Assembly (NCBI GenBank): GCA_016929065.1
Contig: JAFGJO010000043.1
Location: 124,001 to 188,000, forward strand
DNA length: 64,000 nt
Direction of reading: 5' to 3'
DNA from: Spirochaetales bacterium
Lineage (GTDB): Bacteria > Spirochaetota > Spirochaetia > SZUA-6 > RPPD01
Shown: positions 27,613 to 36,030 of the stretch, piece by piece
How the letters are laid out: each line of letters starts with the position of its first letter
How positions within the stretch are numbered: position 1 is the first letter of the stretch
Position numbers and translations under genes: made by a program
Notes under the pieces: model-generated
Told to the model about the DNA's origin: nothing
The model's input: only the letters and a program-made list of their open reading frames with translations
Databases searched by the model: none

Positions 27613-27984
27613 TCAGAAACTGATATCCAGCACCGATATCACATTAGATGGATCATGATACACCACAGCCGTCAGAGTACCGGTATTTCCTCCATCCCGG
27701 TATTCACACTCCATGGTAATCTTGTATCCAGCGACCACCTGCTCCTTCGCGGAAAGAACCGAAACAAGAAATATTCCCTGATGGGTTTTCGCCATTTCCT
27801 GTTTCAGAAACTCAAATGACACTTTAACCATATCCGCTTCAGAAGTAATTGGTTTACTGCCGCCGTCAGCATCCAAAGCAATATCCGCACCGTCTGAAGG
27901 ACCGGAGTCCGGCCCTCCGGATGTCGCGCATCCGAAGGACAGAACAGCAACAAGCAATATAAATATAAAAAATATCTTTTTCAT
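27613..27984 (-). CDS. Cystatin-like lipoprotein (probable cysteine-protease inhibitor)
   Basis: A 123-residue lipoprotein: lipobox LSFGC with Cys19, a Gly/Asp-rich linker, then one cystatin domain. The domain shows all three cystatin contact regions in order. These are a Gly-Gly pair at 41-42, the helix MVKVSFEFLKQEMAK, the first hairpin AKEQVVAG (82-86 is the QxVxG signature) and a later strand LTAVVYHDPSN in the place of the PW loop. It is closest in form to plant-type cystatins, which inhibit papain-like C1 proteases. The start ATG (27984) has AGGAG 8 nt upstream; a second ATG at 28002 overlaps the stop of the upstream C1 protease gene (TGATG). Translational coupling is likely. Confidence 0.75.
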   Translation of the reverse strand: MKKIFFIFILLVAVLSFGCATSGGPDSGPSDGADIALDADGGSKPITSEADMVKVSFEFLKQEMAKTHQGIFLVSVLSAKEQVVAGYKITMECEYRDGGNTGTLTAVVYHDPSNVISVLDISF

Positions 27985-28001
27985 TCCGGTCACTCCTGAC
28001 A

Positions 28002-30218
28002 TCAGTTGTCTGGATCGGCGGGATTCCAGTCTGTCCCTTCCTTGTACCCGACTACGGTCTGGGCATGATTCGTGTCCATTATTGCTGCGGTATTGTCATC
28101 AATTACATCATTGGAATCCAGGAGGGCATACAGGGAAACACCGTCACCTGTTGTTGACGCATCAACAGAGGTGCTGACACAATAGCCCGCAGCAAGCAGT
28201 GATTTCAGGAGATAGATATCGCCGTAATCATAAATGATAAAATAGCCGACCGGACGATATGCCCAGTAATGATTTCCTACCTCCCGGCCTCTGTACCGTC
28301 CGGCTTCCCGCCACGCTGCCTTGGAAGGCCATGTTGTGTGATCAGAAGTATTGTACGGCATTGCTGCCCAGGTTGCTCCGCCGACCTTTATAATCAAGGC
28401 GGACGCAGCCTGGCCGTTTGACCCGTCATCAGTTCCGGAATTAATCTGGTGGTAAATGAAGTCAGGGCTGAAAATCCTGTTCAGATTACTGTCAGGTCTT
28501 CCTCCGCTGCTTAATCCTGACGGATCTGTATATAACCAGGAGGTGCCGCTCATATCCCAGTTTCTTTCACGTGCTTCCGTATAGGTTTGAATATAATACG
28601 CAAAAGAGAACGCGGTACAGGATCCTTCAGATCCCTGACTGCCTATGGGCGGGAACCAGATTGTATCGGAATTATCCACACTGGCGGGCAGTAGGCCACG
28701 GTCATTGGAACTGGATACACTTCTTAATTTGACCATATTGTTCCACTGTTCTTCTGTCGGGGGAGCATCTCCGGTGCCCATTCCGTTTACAATAATATTG
28801 TAATTGCGGCCGGGAACATATACGCCGGCGCTGGCCATGTCACGGGCCAGTTCTGCTGATGTCGGTTTCTCTTCGGTGAATGATACGCCGAACATATCCG
28901 CTCTGTCATTGGGCTGAATGACCGCCAGTTCTTCCGAGTTAAGTCTTCCTGCTGTGGAAGCAGTCAGAACAAGGGTGCTGCTTGAAGGGATTGTTCCGGT
29001 TGTTCCGTTTATTGTTTTAAAAGGACTCTCGTCATAATCATAGTAAAATTCCAGAGAAAATGAGCTGACAGAACCGGTGGTGGTTCCGACATTTTCTACG
29101 GTCATAAAAATATTATAATCATTGATATACTGTGCAAATTCGGAAATATCCAGCACAATATCGTTGTTGGGGAATGGAAAATGTCCGGAAACACTGCTGG
29201 AGAAGAATTTATTGAACTGTTTTATCATCAGGGGAGCAGAAGGGTTTCCCAGTCCAATGGTGACCAGGCATTCATCCCGGTAATCATGGTTGATATCAAA
29301 AACTGCAACTATTGTCGGTTCATATTCAGAGGAAAAATCATTATAGTAGTACCGTATCGGCATTTGCTGCTGAATCATGGTTTCATAGGTAACCCAATAA
29401 TGGCCGTCATGAACATTCTCCCAGCTGCCGCCTACACCCCAGGAATTAATAAATTTAAACGCTCCTGAATCCGGCACAGAGGTGTCAACGATGGTAAATT
29501 CGGCGACATCCGCGGGACGCGTCGCGTTATTGGTTTCCAGCAGTTCAGTAACAGCACTGTTGGAATCCACGATACAGCCGACATAGTAAACGCCGGGAGT
29601 CAAAGACGGGACAACGAAATCATCATCTGCACTGTATGGACGGACATATTCCTGTCCGGCTGTTGCGGTATACGGCCAGTTATAATCCAGAATTATGGTA
29701 TCTGCAGAGGTGATAATTTTGTCATTGGAAATGTAAAAGGCAATATTATAGGAAGTGCTGTAGCTGTTGGTATCTCCAATATTGGAAAATTCAGTCCGCA
29801 CACCCAATGTTTCGCCCGCTTCTCCGCACAGGAGATCAGTCCAGTTATCGGTTCCCACATAGCATTTACCGGGAATCAGGTCCGGCCCGGTCAGAAGACT
29901 TACCGTTCCCAGGAATGCGGAATCGGGAATATCATTAATCTGGCGGACATAGACAACATCACCATTGGAAAAGAATACATCCACCACAGATGATCCGCAA
30001 TCCGTCCAAACTGCCCCGTTGTTCAGACTGTATTCCATGGTATTGGAGACATTGAGGATCTGGCCGGCCGCAACATCCATGTACGCCGATGAGACATCAC
30101 CCACAACAGCAGGGCCGGTCACCCCGTCGGGGATTCCGCCGCCGGAAGGGGAGCCGCACCCGGTGAATACCAGGATTGCAATACTTAAAAAGTATGATGC
30201 TGTTTTCTTAAAACTCAT
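28002..30218 (-). CDS. Lipoprotein with CARDB and papain-like (C1) peptidase domains
   Basis: A 738-residue protein: lipobox (LVFTGC), a CARDB-type adhesion domain at about 110-250 (TEFSNIGDT...YISNDKIIT...NNATRPADVAEFTI), a second sandwich domain to about 420, and a C1 peptidase domain from about 500. The oxyanion Gln and catalytic Cys534 are in IGSQGSEGSCTAFSFAYYI; the catalytic His718 is in NHAQTVVGYKEG. The protein then ends 20 residues later, without the conserved NSWG segment holding the third catalytic residue. The start ATG follows CGGAGG. Its stop overlaps the first ATG of the cystatin-like gene. The pair looks like a surface protease with its own inhibitor. Activity is uncertain because of the short end. 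Confidence 0.85.
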   Translation of the reverse strand: MSFKKTASYFLSIAILVFTGCGSPSGGGIPDGVTGPAVVGDVSSAYMDVAAGQILNVSNTMEYSLNNGAVWTDCGSSVVDVFFSNGDVVYVRQINDIPDSAFLGTVSLLTGPDLIPGKCYVGTDNWTDLLCGEAGETLGVRTEFSNIGDTNSYSTSYNIAFYISNDKIITSADTIILDYNWPYTATAGQEYVRPYSADDDFVVPSLTPGVYYVGCIVDSNSAVTELLETNNATRPADVAEFTIVDTSVPDSGAFKFINSWGVGGSWENVHDGHYWVTYETMIQQQMPIRYYYNDFSSEYEPTIVAVFDINHDYRDECLVTIGLGNPSAPLMIKQFNKFFSSSVSGHFPFPNNDIVLDISEFAQYINDYNIFMTVENVGTTTGSVSSFSLEFYYDYDESPFKTINGTTGTIPSSSTLVLTASTAGRLNSEELAVIQPNDRADMFGVSFTEEKPTSAELARDMASAGVYVPGRNYNIIVNGMGTGDAPPTEEQWNNMVKLRSVSSSNDRGLLPASVDNSDTIWFPPIGSQGSEGSCTAFSFAYYIQTYTEARERNWDMSGTSWLYTDPSGLSSGGRPDSNLNRIFSPDFIYHQINSGTDDGSNGQAASALIIKVGGATWAAMPYNTSDHTTWPSKAAWREAGRYRGREVGNHYWAYRPVGYFIIYDYGDIYLLKSLLAAGYCVSTSVDASTTGDGVSLYALLDSNDVIDDNTAAIMDTNHAQTVVGYKEGTDWNPADPDN

Positions 30219-30258
30219 GATAGCCTCCGTTATTTTTTATTTTCTCTTAATATTTCAC

Positions 30259-30277
30259 CTATAGTTACTAACTATAG
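30259..30277. promoter_or_regulatory. 19-nt palindrome over the extended -10 of the protease-inhibitor operon
   Basis: CTATAGTTA, one base and TAACTATAG form a perfect palindrome. On the minus strand it contains TATAGT preceded by TGC, an extended -10 box, about 40 nt before the protease start. This is a good operator candidate for a dimeric repressor. The -35 is poor, consistent with an extended -10 promoter. Confidence 0.55.
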
Positions 30278-30568
30278 CATAAAACAATAGAAAAAAAAGG
30301 AGTATCATTTTATATTTTGATACGCCAAATTTAACCGATCAGGCTGATGTCTTCGCTGTACGCAAGAAATATCCAGGCACTAAAGCAATCATCTTGAGCG
30401 CCTGGCAAGCGCACGGGAATCAAACGTGTAATCTTCTTGTTTTTTATTGTATTGATTCTTGCTGCTGCAATAACGTTTGCACTATGTCGGATCGGCATGG
30501 TGAGGTTGAAATGCAATGGATAGATTTTTCCGGTTACAATGCCGACTATTTTTCCGTCTGCCCTGAAA

Positions 30569-30607
30569 CAAGGGGATTGTCTGAGTACTTATCAGACAAT
30601 CCCCTTG
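30569..30607. terminator. 16-bp perfect hairpin between convergent-strand units
   Basis: A perfect 16-bp stem (from CAAGGGGATTGTCTGA) with a 7-nt loop, 40 nt after the stop of the 30647 lipoprotein gene. It has only a short T stretch on the minus strand (TTGTTTC). It may be a terminator or a mobile palindromic repeat. The remaining gap 30278-30646 holds no accepted gene. Confidence 0.55.
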
Positions 30608-30646
30608 CGATAATAGATTTAAAATTCCAGTTTCATCTTGAATACA

Positions 30647-31507
30647 CTATTTTTTCTTTTTCATGGCATCAACAACTGCGAGCTGGGCCTCGATTGAACC
30701 AAATCCTTCGAATTGTTTCAATGCCTCTATTTTATTTCTCGCAGCCTGTGTCCATTCGGTTGTCTTGATCCCTTTTGCTTCCTTTCGTTTGAAACCTGCA
30801 TAAAAATAGAAAATTGCATGGAGTTCATCAACGGTGTACCCGGACCAAAGATCCTTGATATCTTCTTCACCCTCATAAAATTTCAATGCTTTTCCGGTGG
30901 TAACAAGCTCCTCAAGTTTTTTCTGGGTATTTATCAGTCTTTCTTTGTCTTCCGGAGAACCCAGTTTGTATATTTGAGGGGTTCCGGGTTCGGGGATGAC
31001 AAATTCCCCCAGATAAATCACGTCGCCTGGTTTGTCAACACTAAACATCACCGGATTCCCGCTAAAAGGTTTTTTTTCTTCATTACTGTTTTCATGCCAG
31101 AGCAATTCTTTGAATACATAGGATCCTGTTGGCAGGTTCTTTGAAATCCTGAATTGTGACAGAGGGTATTGCCCGCTTACATCAGACGGCTCAAAAATGA
31201 GAAAGCTTTCTTTTGTTTCGGTGTTTTCAACAAATACTTCAAAGCTTGTTCCTGTGTAGGTATCGTTTCGGGTGTTTAGTGCACCGGATTGGGTGATAAA
31301 ACAGTTTTCAAACCCTTCGCGTCGGGCATAACTTGTGGTTGATCCAATGTACATGATCACTATTGATGTGTTTGGTTCAATTTTATCCGGTACGGAACGC
31401 GCACTGTTATAGGCAACAAGATTTGCAACAGCCATTATTCCGCTGCAGCCCATTACGAAAAGCATCAAACAGATAAAGAGTATGATAATTATCAAATTTT
31501 TTTTCAT
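30647..31507 (-). CDS. Lipoprotein, function unknown
   Basis: A 286-residue protein with a lipobox (MLFVMGC). The N-terminal half is strand-rich (TSIVIMYIGSTTSYARREG, FEVFVENTETKESFLIFEP, FRISKNLPTGSYVFKELLW) and resembles proteins that bind or display extracellular ligands. The C-terminal part is helical and lysine-rich. The family is not recognised. Start: ATG after AGAGGTATTTTT. Confidence 0.6.
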   Translation of the reverse strand: MKKNLIIIILFICLMLFVMGCSGIMAVANLVAYNSARSVPDKIEPNTSIVIMYIGSTTSYARREGFENCFITQSGALNTRNDTYTGTSFEVFVENTETKESFLIFEPSDVSGQYPLSQFRISKNLPTGSYVFKELLWHENSNEEKKPFSGNPVMFSVDKPGDVIYLGEFVIPEPGTPQIYKLGSPEDKERLINTQKKLEELVTTGKALKFYEGEEDIKDLWSGYTVDELHAIFYFYAGFKRKEAKGIKTTEWTQAARNKIEALKQFEGFGSIEAQLAVVDAMKKKK

Positions 31508-31584
31508 AAAAATACCTCTTCCATGGAATTATGTCTTTATATCGTAAGCTGAGTCCTTTTGTCAAGACATTTTTTTCACGCATT

Positions 31585-32193
31585 TTACCGGTGAAAACTA
31601 TTTTTTTTCTTCCGTTCCGCCAGTTTCCTGTAAACCTTTAATACCACTGCCGTAATTTCCGGGTGATACGCTTCAAAATCTTTGGGATTCAAGGTATTCA
31701 GGTTATTCTCAATCAACATCACCGCATCAGCCATATCTTTGGCTGCCAGTTCCGGCCCATCATCCTCAAGCTTCGACAGGTACATCGCGATTTTTAGTTC
31801 GATCAGTTTCTTTAAAGTAATGAAATTGGCTCCCAATACCTCATCATACTCCCACACCGAGTCGGGTTCAGGAAGGGGAATCAACATCTCCCATGCCTCA
31901 CCAGGGAACAGCACGTCAACAGGAATTCCAAGTTTCTTGTCTTCAGCGGATTCTGTGCCTGTTATAAATTCCCCTTCAAGGATTTTCCGAACTTCTGTCC
32001 AGCCCGCCTGTGTTGTAAGGATATCGATATCATGAGTAGTCCGAAACCCCCCGTTGCGGATTACCGCCATTCCCCCGATCACCGCATAGGGAACATTTTT
32101 TTCCGAAAAAGCTTTATGCAGTTTCTTTATCACCTCAAGCAGAGGAGATTTTTTAAAATTACCATTAATATATAAAACTTCTTCAGGAGACAT
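31585..32193 (-). CDS. Nucleotidyltransferase-fold protein (DUF6036/AbiEii-like)
   Basis: A 202-residue protein. The fold signature is YAVIGGMAVIRNGGFRTTHDIDIL: the GG loop followed by DxD metal ligands of polymerase-beta-like nucleotidyltransferases. The third acidic residue may be the Asp of PVDVLFPG. Such proteins often form the toxin or antitoxin part of abortive-infection or toxin-antitoxin modules, but no partner gene is next to it. It has no Shine-Dalgarno; a promoter ends 5 nt before the ATG. Convergent or divergent neighbours are all envelope genes, so it stands alone. Confidence 0.7.
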   Translation of the reverse strand: MSPEEVLYINGNFKKSPLLEVIKKLHKAFSEKNVPYAVIGGMAVIRNGGFRTTHDIDILTTQAGWTEVRKILEGEFITGTESAEDKKLGIPVDVLFPGEAWEMLIPLPEPDSVWEYDEVLGANFITLKKLIELKIAMYLSKLEDDGPELAAKDMADAVMLIENNLNTLNPKDFEAYHPEITAVVLKVYRKLAERKKKNSFHR

Positions 32194-32198
32194 ATTCT

Positions 32199-32227
32199 TT
32201 TATAAACTATTTTTACCTGAAAATCAA
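32199..32227 (-). promoter_or_regulatory. Promoter of the nucleotidyltransferase-like gene
   Basis: Minus strand: TTGATT, 17-nt spacer, TATAAA. Only 5 nt separate it from the ATG, so transcription may start on the start codon itself. Confidence 0.5.
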
Positions 32228-32321
32228 TTCACCAGCGCAGGGGAATATTGGCCCCCAAATGGCGCTTGCCGGGGCGATTGTATTTTCGTCCAGTAATTGG
32301 GAAACTGATTTGTTCCACAGC

Positions 32322-32349
32322 TTGACGGAGCAAAAATAAATGCTATACT
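32322..32349 (+). promoter_or_regulatory. Promoter of the 32388-34636 operon
   Basis: TTGACG, 16-nt spacer, TATACT. Confidence 0.5.
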
Positions 32350-32387
32350 GATGGTATACGAATAAAACAGCCATCAAAAGGATGGAT

Positions 32388-32699
32388 ATGACGCTGTTCG
32401 GCCCTCTTGATTTTATCAAACTCCAACAGAAAAAAAATATTCAAAAAATTGGAAAACTGCTCTTTGGCCGCCACGAATACTGCTACTGGGAAAAAATCCG
32501 GAATCCCTTTTTTACCATTTCACAACGGGACAGGGAAAATTTCAACAAAGCAGGCGAAGCACTGGTTTATCTCGGAGAGATAGGCAATCCAAAGGCCATG
32601 GCCGTGCTCGAAGATGCCTTCCAGAACGGAATGAAGGAAACAGCTGAGTCTCTTGAAAAAATCAAAAGGGAAACATCAGAAAAGGAGATATCTGAATGA
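32388..32699 (+). CDS. Small cytoplasmic protein, HEAT-like C-terminus
   Basis: A 103-residue protein with no signal peptide. Its second half (FNKAGEALVYLGEIGNPKAMAVLEDAFQNGM) has the pattern of one HEAT-like helical repeat. Start: I choose ATG 32388 because AAAAGG lies 6 nt before it (an in-frame ATG at 32382 is too close). The gene overlaps the ankyrin gene by 4 nt (ATGA), so the two are translationally coupled. Function unknown; it may act with the ankyrin protein. Confidence 0.65.
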   Translation: MTLFGPLDFIKLQQKKNIQKIGKLLFGRHEYCYWEKIRNPFFTISQRDRENFNKAGEALVYLGEIGNPKAMAVLEDAFQNGMKETAESLEKIKRETSEKEISE

Positions 32700-34636
32700 A
32701 AAGAATGCTGATTTTTTTTATCTTGTTATTCCTCCTGGTAAAAGTCTTCCCTGATGAAAAAAAAGAGTTAACAGCAAATCTCAACCAGGGCATCAGCAAG
32801 AAAAATCTGGAATTAGTAAAGGAAACATTTCAAAGACTGTCCGATCTGAACGAAAAACCGGACCTTACCAGCCTCCTCCATCAGGCTGTTCTTCATTCCA
32901 ACAACGAAATTATTAACTTCCTGATAGAAAATGGAGCAGATCCAAACACGCCTTACGGCTATCACCAGGAGCGACCGCTCTATGCCGCTCTCAAGCAATG
33001 GAGAGAAGGGAGTATTATCAGGAATCTCCTGCAAAAAGGAGCGATCATTGATCAGAAAGCATTAAATGAAGCAGCAGGCGGCGGAGGCAAGGCCCTGAAT
33101 CTGGAAATCCTGTTGGAATATTTAACAGAAACCCGTCTTCTCAATGAAGCGCTTGCTTTTGCCGTGAAATATCCGTCCAATGAAACCAGAATCAAAATGC
33201 TGCTTGACAGTGGCGCAGATGTCCAGTCACGTCATACTGTTTCTTTCTATGAAAAAAACAGGACTGTATCATGGACTCCCATCATGCTTGCATCCCGGGA
33301 GATTGGCAGCGAAGAGGTGATCGGGCTTCTTTTAAAGTATGGAGCCCTTGTCGAGGATGATGATGAAGAGGGAACGACACCTTTATTGATTGCCGTGAAG
33401 AACAATGCCAAAAAAAATATATCCGTTCTTTTAAAACATGGAGCCGATATACACCACCGCGACAAGAATGGCCGGAATGTGCTGGATCTTGTTCCTAAAA
33501 TCCAAAAACCAACTCTCATTAATGGAAAATACACCACCATGGAATTGGAAAACGAGGAGATATTCTTTCTGCTGATAAATGAAGGAGCAGATTTCAAGGG
33601 GCAGGATATCAGCTCAAAAACACTCATCGCGGCGCTTTCCATGGTTTATAAAACCGACATCCTTCTAAAACTTATAGAAAGCGGGATAAATACACGCGCA
33701 ACCGACAAATACGGTATCACCCCTCTGGTAAAAATGATCAAAGATGAAAAAGAGCCGGTGTTATTGGAAGCAGCCATCAGGGCAGGTTCGGAGGTGAATG
33801 CCAAAGACAGTTCCGGTACCCCTGTTTTGATGCTTCTGCTTCAAAAAGCAAAAAACAATAACCGGTATATTGGAGCCATAAACCTTGTACTGGAGCATGG
33901 AGCAGATGTCAACTGCACGGATAGCGATGGATTATCTCCTCTTCTTCTCTCCATAAGGGAAAACCTTCCGGAGATAGCTTTTCAATTACTGAAAAAGAAC
34001 GCCGATACCCGGATTGTTGACAAAAGCGGAAAGACGCTCCTCATGTTTGCCATTCAATCCGGAAATTCGGAGCTGGCAATCCATCTTCTGAAAAAAACAT
34101 CCGATGTGCGCGCGGTCGATCCTTTCGGGAACACCCCACTTTTGTATGCAGCTTTCTTTACTGATAATAATGCCCTCATGGATGCTCTCATGAGCTCGGG
34201 ATCAGATATTCACCATCGGAATCATTTTGGGGCAACACCACTTTTATTGGCGCGTTTGGCCGGTCATACCGGTACAGAGAAATACTTGTCAGAAAAATCA
34301 GCAGACAGTGGAGCATTAAGAAAAGAACTTCTTCGGGATTTTGTCACCTCTTTGGAAAAAAAAGAGTGGAATAATCTGGGCAAATTTTTTTCAACCGGGG
34401 TTCTTTATGAAGAAGTGGTATTTCATACCGTGCGGCAAAAAGGATTCACAAGTGCGGAAACCATGAGTGTATTGCAAAGCATCAGCCGTGCCAAATACCA
34501 GCTATCTGTGGAGATCGGCTTTTTGGCCTCGATTCGTATCAGCGAAGAGAACGGCATGAACGATTATCAGTTCCTTTTCATCATCCAAAACGAAAAACCG
34601 GTTCTTTATAAAATAATTCACCATGTTGGAATATAA
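32696..34636 (+). CDS. Secreted ankyrin-repeat protein
   Basis: A 646-residue protein with a signal peptide (LIFFILLFLLVKVFPDE). Residues of about 55-540 are ankyrin repeats; many copies show the consensus fragments LLKHGADIHHRDKNGRNVLDL, LVLEHGADVNCTDSDGLSPLLLSI and LMSSGSDIHHRNHFGATPLLLA. The last 100 residues form another domain (RDFVTSLEKKEWNNLGKFFS, with a sandwich-like end) that looks like an NTF2-like or lumazine-type fold but is not identified. Ankyrins bind proteins; an exported one suggests a periplasmic or surface partner. It is the second gene of the operon and overlaps the first. Confidence 0.85.
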   Translation: MKRMLIFFILLFLLVKVFPDEKKELTANLNQGISKKNLELVKETFQRLSDLNEKPDLTSLLHQAVLHSNNEIINFLIENGADPNTPYGYHQERPLYAALKQWREGSIIRNLLQKGAIIDQKALNEAAGGGGKALNLEILLEYLTETRLLNEALAFAVKYPSNETRIKMLLDSGADVQSRHTVSFYEKNRTVSWTPIMLASREIGSEEVIGLLLKYGALVEDDDEEGTTPLLIAVKNNAKKNISVLLKHGADIHHRDKNGRNVLDLVPKIQKPTLINGKYTTMELENEEIFFLLINEGADFKGQDISSKTLIAALSMVYKTDILLKLIESGINTRATDKYGITPLVKMIKDEKEPVLLEAAIRAGSEVNAKDSSGTPVLMLLLQKAKNNNRYIGAINLVLEHGADVNCTDSDGLSPLLLSIRENLPEIAFQLLKKNADTRIVDKSGKTLLMFAIQSGNSELAIHLLKKTSDVRAVDPFGNTPLLYAAFFTDNNALMDALMSSGSDIHHRNHFGATPLLLARLAGHTGTEKYLSEKSADSGALRKELLRDFVTSLEKKEWNNLGKFFSTGVLYEEVVFHTVRQKGFTSAETMSVLQSISRAKYQLSVEIGFLASIRISEENGMNDYQFLFIIQNEKPVLYKIIHHVGI

Positions 34637-34667
34637 AAATGACAGGAATTGTTATCTCACCGGAATC

Positions 34668-34726
34668 GTTCGCCGCCCATTGTGCAGTCAGGTGAAATGG
34701 CGCAGCGACGAAAAAGGCGATTATCG
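34668..34726. repeat. Intergenic repeat family, copy A
   Basis: Aligns, allowing one or two gaps, with copy B at 54574-54630. Shared core bases: TGGCG...GCG, then GAAAA(A)GGCGA, preceded by CCA..TGT.C.GTCA. One frame of both copies reads Q-x-KWR-x-x-EK. I see no gene in the 312-nt gap holding it. Confidence 0.45.
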
Positions 34727-34910
34727 TGTATGCCGGAAGAGGGTTTTCTTTGACTGGAGGCAAGACGCGAAACTTCGTAGCTGCCATCGATGCCTTAACA
34801 GGGTATTTGAAATGTGCTATTCATACAATCGGTGGCACCGCAGGCTCCTGTCCTGCAGCGATCGATGCCACAACTGGATACGCCCGATAATCCACAGTTC
34901 AGAACAAGTA

Positions 34911-34939
34911 TTGAGGCATCCGGCCAACTCTGCTATACT
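34911..34939 (+). promoter_or_regulatory. Promoter of the 34949 membrane protein
   Basis: TTGAGG, 17-nt spacer, TATACT with extended -10 (TGC). It ends 9 nt before the ATG, giving a leader of about 2-3 nt. Confidence 0.55.
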
Positions 34940-34948
34940 CCCGACAGC

Positions 34949-35347
34949 ATGTATCTCTTCAAATCTGTATGGGCCAGGATGCTTCTCTCTCTCTACTTTT
35001 CCGGCACAATTAGTTTGTCAGCCGTGATCGCGAAGGGCATTTCCGCAGAATCATATCCTGCATATTTATATGAGCTGCTTTTCCCGGCAGGGATTATGAC
35101 CGCTGTCCATTTTATCATCTACCTGGTTATTCTGAAAACAGAAAAACCAACGCATTTCATCACCGTGTTCTCGCTGGGCAGTGCCCTGATTATCCTGAGC
35201 ATTATCGCCATGAACATACTTCTGTTCCACGACTGTATCCGCTGCGGTTTTCATTCAGCCGCCGCCCGTGATAATAACTCCCCACAGATTTCTATTGTCA
35301 TCGGGGATATCAGGCCCGTAAACCGCCAACACATATATCCGCGATGA
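34949..35347 (+). CDS. Small membrane protein with three helices
   Basis: A 132-residue protein with three hydrophobic segments (LLSLYFSGTISLSAVIA, LLFPAGIMTAVHFIIYLVIL, FITVFSLGSALIILSIIAM) and a hydrophilic tail. The tail (from FHSAAARDNN) overlaps the opposite-strand lipoprotein gene by 93 nt and may be the result of a lost stop codon. The promoter just upstream and the membrane pattern support a real gene; there is no Shine-Dalgarno. No family is recognised. Confidence 0.55.
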   Translation: MYLFKSVWARMLLSLYFSGTISLSAVIAKGISAESYPAYLYELLFPAGIMTAVHFIIYLVILKTEKPTHFITVFSLGSALIILSIIAMNILLFHDCIRCGFHSAAARDNNSPQISIVIGDIRPVNRQHIYPR

Positions 35348-35737
35348 ATTTCCGCTTTGCGAACAGGTCTTTATGACAATAATATTCAAACCGCTATCAA
35401 GAGAGATGGGGGCAGATGTTTCCCCTGATGCAACAGGACTATCATTAATAGTGATGCTCGTTCCTTCAAAAACCGATGCAGGTGTGATGGTTATGGAAGA
35501 AAGGGGCTCCTCCGATTCAAGTGAATAGTACACTGTCTCCTGGTCGAAAACCGGCGAAAGGGAGCCTTCCGACACCTCGAGCGCCGAAAGATTCACATTT
35601 TCAACCGGGATGATGCTCTCATCATTACCGGAATCCAAAATGTCACATGCAAGAAAACTTGTTGGAATGAAGATACAAAATAACAGTATATGTTTTAGAT
35701 AAAAAAATATTCTCATTATAAAGAGGAAGTGTTTCAT
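35255..35737 (-). CDS. Lipoprotein with cadherin-like beta-sandwich domain
   Basis: A 160-residue protein with a lipobox (TSFLAC). One cadherin-like beta-sandwich (PF12733-type) domain covers the rest: LSALEVSEGSLSPVFDQETVYYSL, ITITPASVFEGTSITINDSPV, LDSGLNIIVIKTCSQSGNSSRIYVLAVYG. In other bacteria this domain is repeated in surface proteins; here there is one copy, ending in a Gly tail. Start: ATG 35737 after GGAGAACACC. Its last 93 nt overlap the 3' end of the convergent membrane-protein gene. Confidence 0.75.
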   Translation of the reverse strand: MKHFLFIMRIFFYLKHILLFCIFIPTSFLACDILDSGNDESIIPVENVNLSALEVSEGSLSPVFDQETVYYSLESEEPLSSITITPASVFEGTSITINDSPVASGETSAPISLDSGLNIIVIKTCSQSGNSSRIYVLAVYGPDIPDDNRNLWGVIITGGG

Positions 35738-35865
35738 GGTGTTCTCCCCGGGCTGAATTTCTGGCCTGCAATAAAAATTATAAAATACAATCTACACACA
35801 TATAATTATTTTTCAATATTAATGAGCCCATATGGAGTTTTTCTTTCTCATTCACAGCTCGGCCC

Positions 35866-36030
35866 TGCCGGACCGGGAAACTCACGGAAGATTCAACCCG
35901 GAACAAATTGTACCGGGTGGAATCTGACAACTACAATAATGTCCTTTGTTCCAACCCGGCCGGAAGCAGTGTCACAACCGTTTCTTTTCCAGGCAGCCCG
36001 CATTCGGAGCTGTTTTGGAGATTCTTCCCC
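35866..36030 (+). pseudogene. Decayed fragment of a YWTD-like lipoprotein gene
   Basis: A plus-strand frame reads KLTEDSTRNKLYR followed by DNYNNVLCSNPAG. This matches ELTVDSTGNKLYW...DNYNKILCSNLDG of the intact lipoprotein at 53554-54429, and the DNA is also closely similar (for example CTCACGG, GATTCAACC, GGAACAAATT). The similarity fades at both ends, there is no start, and a C8 tract lies at 36044-36051. It is a partial, decayed copy. The rest of the 538-nt gap has no accepted gene. Confidence 0.8.
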
